50,344 nucleotides of DNA, taken from positions 1 through 50,344 of the forward strand of contig JAGGWS010000018.1 in NCBI GenBank assembly GCA_021163425.1, in the 5' to 3' direction. Source of the stretch: Candidatus Omnitrophota bacterium (GTDB lineage Bacteria; Omnitrophota; Gorgyraeia; Duberdicusellales; Duberdicusellaceae). Made by a program: the position numbers and the translations under genes. Position 1 is the stretch's first letter. Every line of letters begins with the position of its first letter. This document shows, piece after piece, positions 45,809 to 50,344 of this stretch. Under the pieces are notes generated by a model, which made no database searches, was not told the origin of the DNA, and was given only the letters and a program-made list of their open reading frames with translations.

Positions 45809-48800
45809 ATGTATCTTAAAGAAGTAGAAATTTTTGGGTTTAAATCTTTTCCTAATAGAACCACTCTTAAGTTTGAGCCGGGGATAACTGTTATTGTTGG
45901 GCCTAATGGTTGTGGCAAGTCTAATGTTTTAGATGCTATAAAATGGGCTCTGGGAGAACAGAGTCCCAAGTCTCTGCGGGGTACAAAAATGGAGGATGTA
46001 ATATTTAACGGCACTCAGAATAAACCCCCTCTAAATTACGCTGAAGTTACCCTTTTATTTTCTAATGAAGACAGAGCTTTAAATTTAGAATTTGAGGAAA
46101 TAAGTATAACCCGTCGTTTATTCCGTTCAGGAGAAAGTGAATATCTCATAAACAATAGCCCTGCCCGGCTTAAGGATATTCAGGAGCTCCTGTTACCTGT
46201 AGGCTTAGGAGAAGGAAGTTATTCTTTTATTTTACAGGGTTCAATAGAGAATATCTTCAGCTATAAACCTGAGGAGAAAAGAATTATATTTGATGAAGCT
46301 TCAGGCATTTTGAAGTTTAAAGAAAGAAAGAAAGAGGTCTTAAGAAAACTTGAGGAGGTAGACAATAATCTTTTGAGAATAGAAGATATAATAACTGAAG
46401 TAAAAAGACAAAAGGATTTTCTCCACAGGCAGGTGGAACGAGCCAGAAAATATCAGGAAATTTATGAAGAATTGAAAGTAATAGAAAGAAAGATTGCTGC
46501 CTTAGAGATAAAAGAATTGAATAAAGAAAAGGAGATTTTTTTAAGCGAATTAAACAATCTGAATGCTCAAGATAAAGAAAAGGAGAGTCTTCTCAAAGAA
46601 TTGCGAGAAGAAATTCAGATAAAAGAGAAAGAGCTGGAGAATTTAAGAAACCAGATTCAATTGAATAGTTCTCAGGTATTTGAAATTTCCTCAGAGATTT
46701 CAGGGTTTGAGCATAGAATAGAGTCAAACAAGAAGATGATAGCCGAATTGCAAAACAGATTAGAAAATATAGAAAGGAGTAGTCTCTTATATTCAGAGAG
46801 GAAAGCTCAGCAAGAGGAAAGAATCGAATCTTTAAAGAAAGAATTAGGCTTAATAGATGACAATTTTTTAGAGAAGAAGAATAAGATAGAGGAATTTTCT
46901 AAAGAGATAGAGAAAAAATCAGAAGAAAACAGAACAAAGGCTTTATTTATTAAAGAGGCAAATCAGAAAATTTTAGGCTTAGAGGAAGAAAGAGTTTCCT
47001 TTTCTAATAATCTTGTAGATATTCAAAGTAAAGTTAATAGCCTTTCTTCTCGCAAAAAGAGGCTTTTGGTAGAAATAGCTAAGTCGGAAACAGAAGTTAG
47101 GGAATTTGAGGTTAAATTTTCTGAAATTGAGAAACAAGTTCAGGAATTTCAGGTAAAGTTTGAAAGTTTTAAGAAAGATAGGAAAGAGCTCTTAAGTAAA
47201 ATAGAGAATTATAAAAAAGAAATTGATAAATTAACCGAAGAAAAATTGAATAAGGAGAAAGAGTTAGCTATTATTTCTTCTCAACTGGAATTTTTAAAAG
47301 AATTAAGAGTAAAGTATGAAGAATTCCCTCAAACTCAGGATATTACTATAATTTTGGATAAAGAAGTTCCTTTTTTACCTTCGGTCATTTTAGCTCGTGT
47401 TGACAGGGATTCTCTTTTGGAAGAGGGTTCTTCTCTTAAAATGAGGACTCAAGCCAAGATTATTCCTCAAAAGGTAGAAGAGATGACCACTAAAATTTCT
47501 CAGCTTAAAGGAGAAGTAGAAGCTATTCAGAATAAATTAGATAACAACTTTAAACAACTATCATTTTTAGAAGAAGAGTTAAAAGCTAAAGAAGAAGCTT
47601 TCCGGGAAGAAGAGAAGGAATTTTCAAGAGTTAAAGAGATAGAGAAAAATTCTAAAGAAACTTTAGAGAGATTAAAAGAAGAAAAGTCTTTAGTAGAGAT
47701 AGAGCTTAAAGATACTCAAGAGGGATTAAATACTCTTTTTTCTCAACAAGAACAACTTAAATCTGCTTTTTCTGAGAGAGATTCCCAGCTTAAAGAATTA
47801 GAACACTCAATAAAAGAAGCCCAGGAGATTATAAAGAGAAATGAAATAGAAATTAAAAATTTAGAGATAGAAATGACTCGCCTCAATACTGAGATAATTT
47901 CTTTAGAAGAAGATAAGAAGAGTAAACAAAATACCTTAGAAATCTTCTTAAAAGATTTAGAAACTTTGGAGTCAGAGATTGCTAATTTAAATAGAGAGAA
48001 TTCAGAAATTGAAAATAAGATTACTTCTTCAGAAAATGAGAATCAGGACTTTTTAAAACAGATAGAAAATAAAGAAAAAGAAAGAGGTTTTTTAAAGGAG
48101 AGTATAGGGAAGCTTAAATCTCAAGAGGGAGATTTATTCTCCCAGAAGCGAACTATTTCAGAGGAATCTGAACTTGTTCAAAAAGAATTAGATAAAATAA
48201 GAGAAAAAGTTCATCAGTTAAGGCTCAAAATCCAGAATCTCGATTTTAACCAGAGTAAGATAGTCTCAGATTTAAACCAGCTTTATTCAATAGAGTTGAA
48301 CTCCGAAGAATTGGATTCTATAGAAGAGTCTTTGCCAGAACTCCAGACTCAGGAAGAGACATTAAAGAGAAAACTTAAATATTTAGGGACGGTAAATTTA
48401 GCCAGTTTAGATGAATACAAGGAATTAGAAGAAAGATTTAATTTTCTTAATACCCAACGCCAGGATTTGCTTTCTTCTAAGGAGGCATTAAAGAAAGCTA
48501 TGAGTAAGATTAAAAAGACTTCTTCGGAAATGTTTATTGAGGCTTTTCAGAAGATTAAAGAGGAATTTAAAGGTCTTTTTAGATTTCTCTTTGGAGGAGG
48601 CAAGGCTGAAATATACCTTTTAGACGAATCTGACCCTTTAGAATCAGGTATCGATATAATAGTTCAACCTCCTGGTAAGAAACTTCAGAGTGTAAGTTTA
48701 CTTTCTGGTGGAGAAAAGGCTCTTACAGCCATAGCTTTAATATTTGCCATCTTTAAGTTTAAGCCTTCTGCTTTGTGTATATTAGACGAGACAGATGCTC

Positions 48801-48994
48801 CTTTAGATGAGGCTAATGTGGATAGGTTCAATTATCTTCTTTCTGAATCTGCTAAAAATTCTCAGTTTATAATAATTTCCCACAATAAAAAAACTATAAG
48901 TAAAGCCTCTGTTCTTTATGGGGTTACTATGCAGGAACAGGGAATATCCAAGATAGTTTCAGTTAAGTTTACTGAAACTCCAGCCTCTCCTTAA
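45809..48994 (+). CDS. smc: Chromosome segregation SMC protein with a reduced/atypical hinge
   Basis: EIFGFKSFPNRTTLKFEPGITVIVGPNGCGKSNVLDAIKWALGEQSPKSLRG; long coiled coils; LLSGGEKALTAIALIFAIFKFKPSALCILDETDAPLDEANVDRF. Confidence 0.94.
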   Translation: MYLKEVEIFGFKSFPNRTTLKFEPGITVIVGPNGCGKSNVLDAIKWALGEQSPKSLRGTKMEDVIFNGTQNKPPLNYAEVTLLFSNEDRALNLEFEEISITRRLFRSGESEYLINNSPARLKDIQELLLPVGLGEGSYSFILQGSIENIFSYKPEEKRIIFDEASGILKFKERKKEVLRKLEEVDNNLLRIEDIITEVKRQKDFLHRQVERARKYQEIYEELKVIERKIAALEIKELNKEKEIFLSELNNLNAQDKEKESLLKELREEIQIKEKELENLRNQIQLNSSQVFEISSEISGFEHRIESNKKMIAELQNRLENIERSSLLYSERKAQQEERIESLKKELGLIDDNFLEKKNKIEEFSKEIEKKSEENRTKALFIKEANQKILGLEEERVSFSNNLVDIQSKVNSLSSRKKRLLVEIAKSETEVREFEVKFSEIEKQVQEFQVKFESFKKDRKELLSKIENYKKEIDKLTEEKLNKEKELAIISSQLEFLKELRVKYEEFPQTQDITIILDKEVPFLPSVILARVDRDSLLEEGSSLKMRTQAKIIPQKVEEMTTKISQLKGEVEAIQNKLDNNFKQLSFLEEELKAKEEAFREEEKEFSRVKEIEKNSKETLERLKEEKSLVEIELKDTQEGLNTLFSQQEQLKSAFSERDSQLKELEHSIKEAQEIIKRNEIEIKNLEIEMTRLNTEIISLEEDKKSKQNTLEIFLKDLETLESEIANLNRENSEIENKITSSENENQDFLKQIENKEKERGFLKESIGKLKSQEGDLFSQKRTISEESELVQKELDKIREKVHQLRLKIQNLDFNQSKIVSDLNQLYSIELNSEELDSIEESLPELQTQEETLKRKLKYLGTVNLASLDEYKELEERFNFLNTQRQDLLSSKEALKKAMSKIKKTSSEMFIEAFQKIKEEFKGLFRFLFGGGKAEIYLLDESDPLESGIDIIVQPPGKKLQSVSLLSGGEKALTAIALIFAIFKFKPSALCILDETDAPLDEANVDRFNYLLSESAKNSQFIIISHNKKTISKASVLYGVTMQEQGISKIVSVKFTETPASP

Positions 48995-49021
48995 AGATTT
49001 ACATTAACAAAAAAGTGAAGC

Positions 49022-49050
49022 TTGATTTTTTAAGAAATATATGTTATTTA
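49022..49050 (+). promoter_or_regulatory. Putative promoter TTGATT - 17 nt - (TGT)TATTTA
   Basis: Extended -10 with ATG 11 nt downstream. Confidence 0.4.
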
Positions 49051-49060
49051 TTTTGGTATT

Positions 49061-50239
49061 ATGAACGAGAAAAATTTACAAGATTTGCAAGAGGAATTAA
49101 CTCGTTTAAGAACCCAGTTTAAGATATTTTATGAGATTACCCAGGCTTTAAGGACTACCTTAAAGTTAGATGAAATTCTTTACATCATTCTTACTGCTAT
49201 AACTGCTCATGAAGGTTTGGGGTTTAATAGAGCAGCTCTCTTTTTTGTTGATTATAATCGCAAGAAGATAAAAGGGATTATGGGGATAGGCCATGTTGAA
49301 CCGCAGGAGGCTGAGGGGATTTGGAGGTTCATTAAGGAGGAGAGAAAAGACTTATATGATTTAATAGAGGAATATCACCGAATAAAGGAACTTCCAGAAA
49401 AGCCTAAATTTTTTGAGTTAGTCCAGAGTTTGGAATTTCCTCTGGATGAGAGGGCTGGATTCCTCTATGGAACCTTTAGCGAAGGCTTCCTTATCCATTT
49501 GAAAAAAGAAAATAAAGAAAAATTTTCTCAAGACCCTCTCTATAAAGTATTTTTATTTGAAGAAGCAGCCTTTCTTCCTCTCTGGGCTAAGAATCAAATA
49601 ATTGGAATCTTGTTTGTGGACAATTTTATTACTAAGAAGCCAATTCAGGGAGAAGATTTAAATATTCTAAATATGTTTGCTTCTCAGGCAGCTTTAGCTA
49701 TAGAAAATTCAAAACTTTTTGAAGATGCCCTCTTTAGAGCTCATACTGATTCTTTAACTAACCTCTGGAATTATGGGTATTTTCAGTATAAATTGGATGA
49801 ATTCTTTGTTCAAGCTTCGAAGTTTAATAAAAGACTTTCCCTCCTTATGATTGATATAGATGATTTTAAAATTTATAATGACGAATTTGGACATTTGGAA
49901 GGAGATAAAGCTTTGATTAACATAGCTTCTTTAATAAAGAATTCTTGCAGAAAGCGGGATTTGGTCTGCAGGTATGGAGGAGAAGAATTCGTGGTGATTC
50001 TTCCTGAGGCTTCCAAAAAAGAGGCTTATGAGATTGCCGAAAGAGTTAGAGCTTCGGTTGAAGATAGCTCTTACCTCTTTAAGAAAAGATTTACCGTAAG
50101 TATCGGAATAGCTTCTTTTCCTGAAGATTGTCAGGATAAAAATTCTCTGGTGGGAATTGCTGACTCTTTTCTCTATCAGGCAAAAAGAGAAGGGAAAAAT
50201 AGGGTAAGCTTTAAAACCTGGAGTTTCCCCAAAAAATAA
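49061..50239 (+). CDS. GAF-domain diguanylate cyclase (GGEEF, with RxxD I-site)
   Basis: HTDSLTNLWNYGYF, LLMIDIDDFKIYNDEFGHLEGDKAL, RKRDLVCRYGGEEFVVILPEA. Confidence 0.93.
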   Translation: MNEKNLQDLQEELTRLRTQFKIFYEITQALRTTLKLDEILYIILTAITAHEGLGFNRAALFFVDYNRKKIKGIMGIGHVEPQEAEGIWRFIKEERKDLYDLIEEYHRIKELPEKPKFFELVQSLEFPLDERAGFLYGTFSEGFLIHLKKENKEKFSQDPLYKVFLFEEAAFLPLWAKNQIIGILFVDNFITKKPIQGEDLNILNMFASQAALAIENSKLFEDALFRAHTDSLTNLWNYGYFQYKLDEFFVQASKFNKRLSLLMIDIDDFKIYNDEFGHLEGDKALINIASLIKNSCRKRDLVCRYGGEEFVVILPEASKKEAYEIAERVRASVEDSSYLFKKRFTVSIGIASFPEDCQDKNSLVGIADSFLYQAKREGKNRVSFKTWSFPKK

Positions 50240-50342
50240 GCCCAATTTTTTGTAAGTCTATAATAAACAAGGGAATAAAAAAATAAAAATCTACAAAGAG
50301 GGCACTCCTTGTTTTATAATATTTTTAACCAGAAAAATGGGC
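50240..50342. other. Nested inverted repeats after the GGDEF gene, at the window edge
   Basis: GCCCAATTTTT (50240-50250) / AAAAATGGGC (50333-50342) enclosing AACAAGG (50266-50272) / CCTTGTT (50307-50313). Confidence 0.45.
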
Positions 50343-50344
50343 AA

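Noticed and set aside
45772-46014. 80-aa antisense ORF at the start of smc
   Set aside because: Mirror of the conserved SMC N-terminal P-loop region.
49931-50245. 104-aa antisense ORF in the GGDEF gene
   Set aside because: Shadow of the conserved GGEEF domain; no independent support.

Overview
AT-rich bacterial window of about 50 kb. Every supportable gene is on the + strand. There is no rRNA, CRISPR array, transposase or prophage. The gene content looks like the core genome of a diderm bacterium, possibly from a candidate phylum such as Omnitrophota (inference only). Main blocks: guaB3-type IMPDH / dnaE / HU / hisS / aspS / LysM lipoprotein / phoH / HD phosphohydrolase / ybeY; uvrA; TPR + TolQ/TolR/TonB-like; a type IV pilus / type II secretion-like operon with HTH gene, PilMN, PilO, PilP, secretin, GspE, GspF and four pseudopilins; glnA / nadE / purF / pyrG; tRNA-Met(CAT); DUF192, PilZ, HAD and glycosyltransferase genes; a PriA-like gene / fmt; a GNAT; acyl-CoA dehydrogenase / EtfB / ferredoxin-EtfA; SMC; GAF-GGDEF. 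The most unusual observations are: (1) a promoter- and terminator-bounded micro-gene for a 22-aa, 14-lysine peptide, missed by the ORF track; (2) a PriA-like protein whose helicase motifs are all degraded; (3) a bacterial-type AspRS lacking the GAD insertion domain; (4) an SMC whose hinge is reduced to about 55-60 aa; (5) a G8 tract at the tolQ/tolR junction, where -1 slippage gives an exact in-frame fusion; (6) a G7 frameshift in a small secreted 'TTYYPAPYGVY' gene; (7) nested palindromic repeats followed by an octamer array, with a related short array elsewhere; (8) several genes whose predicted transcript starts at or within a few nt of ATG, plus one gene starting 6 nt after a tRNA. All calls are by eye; no searches were run.
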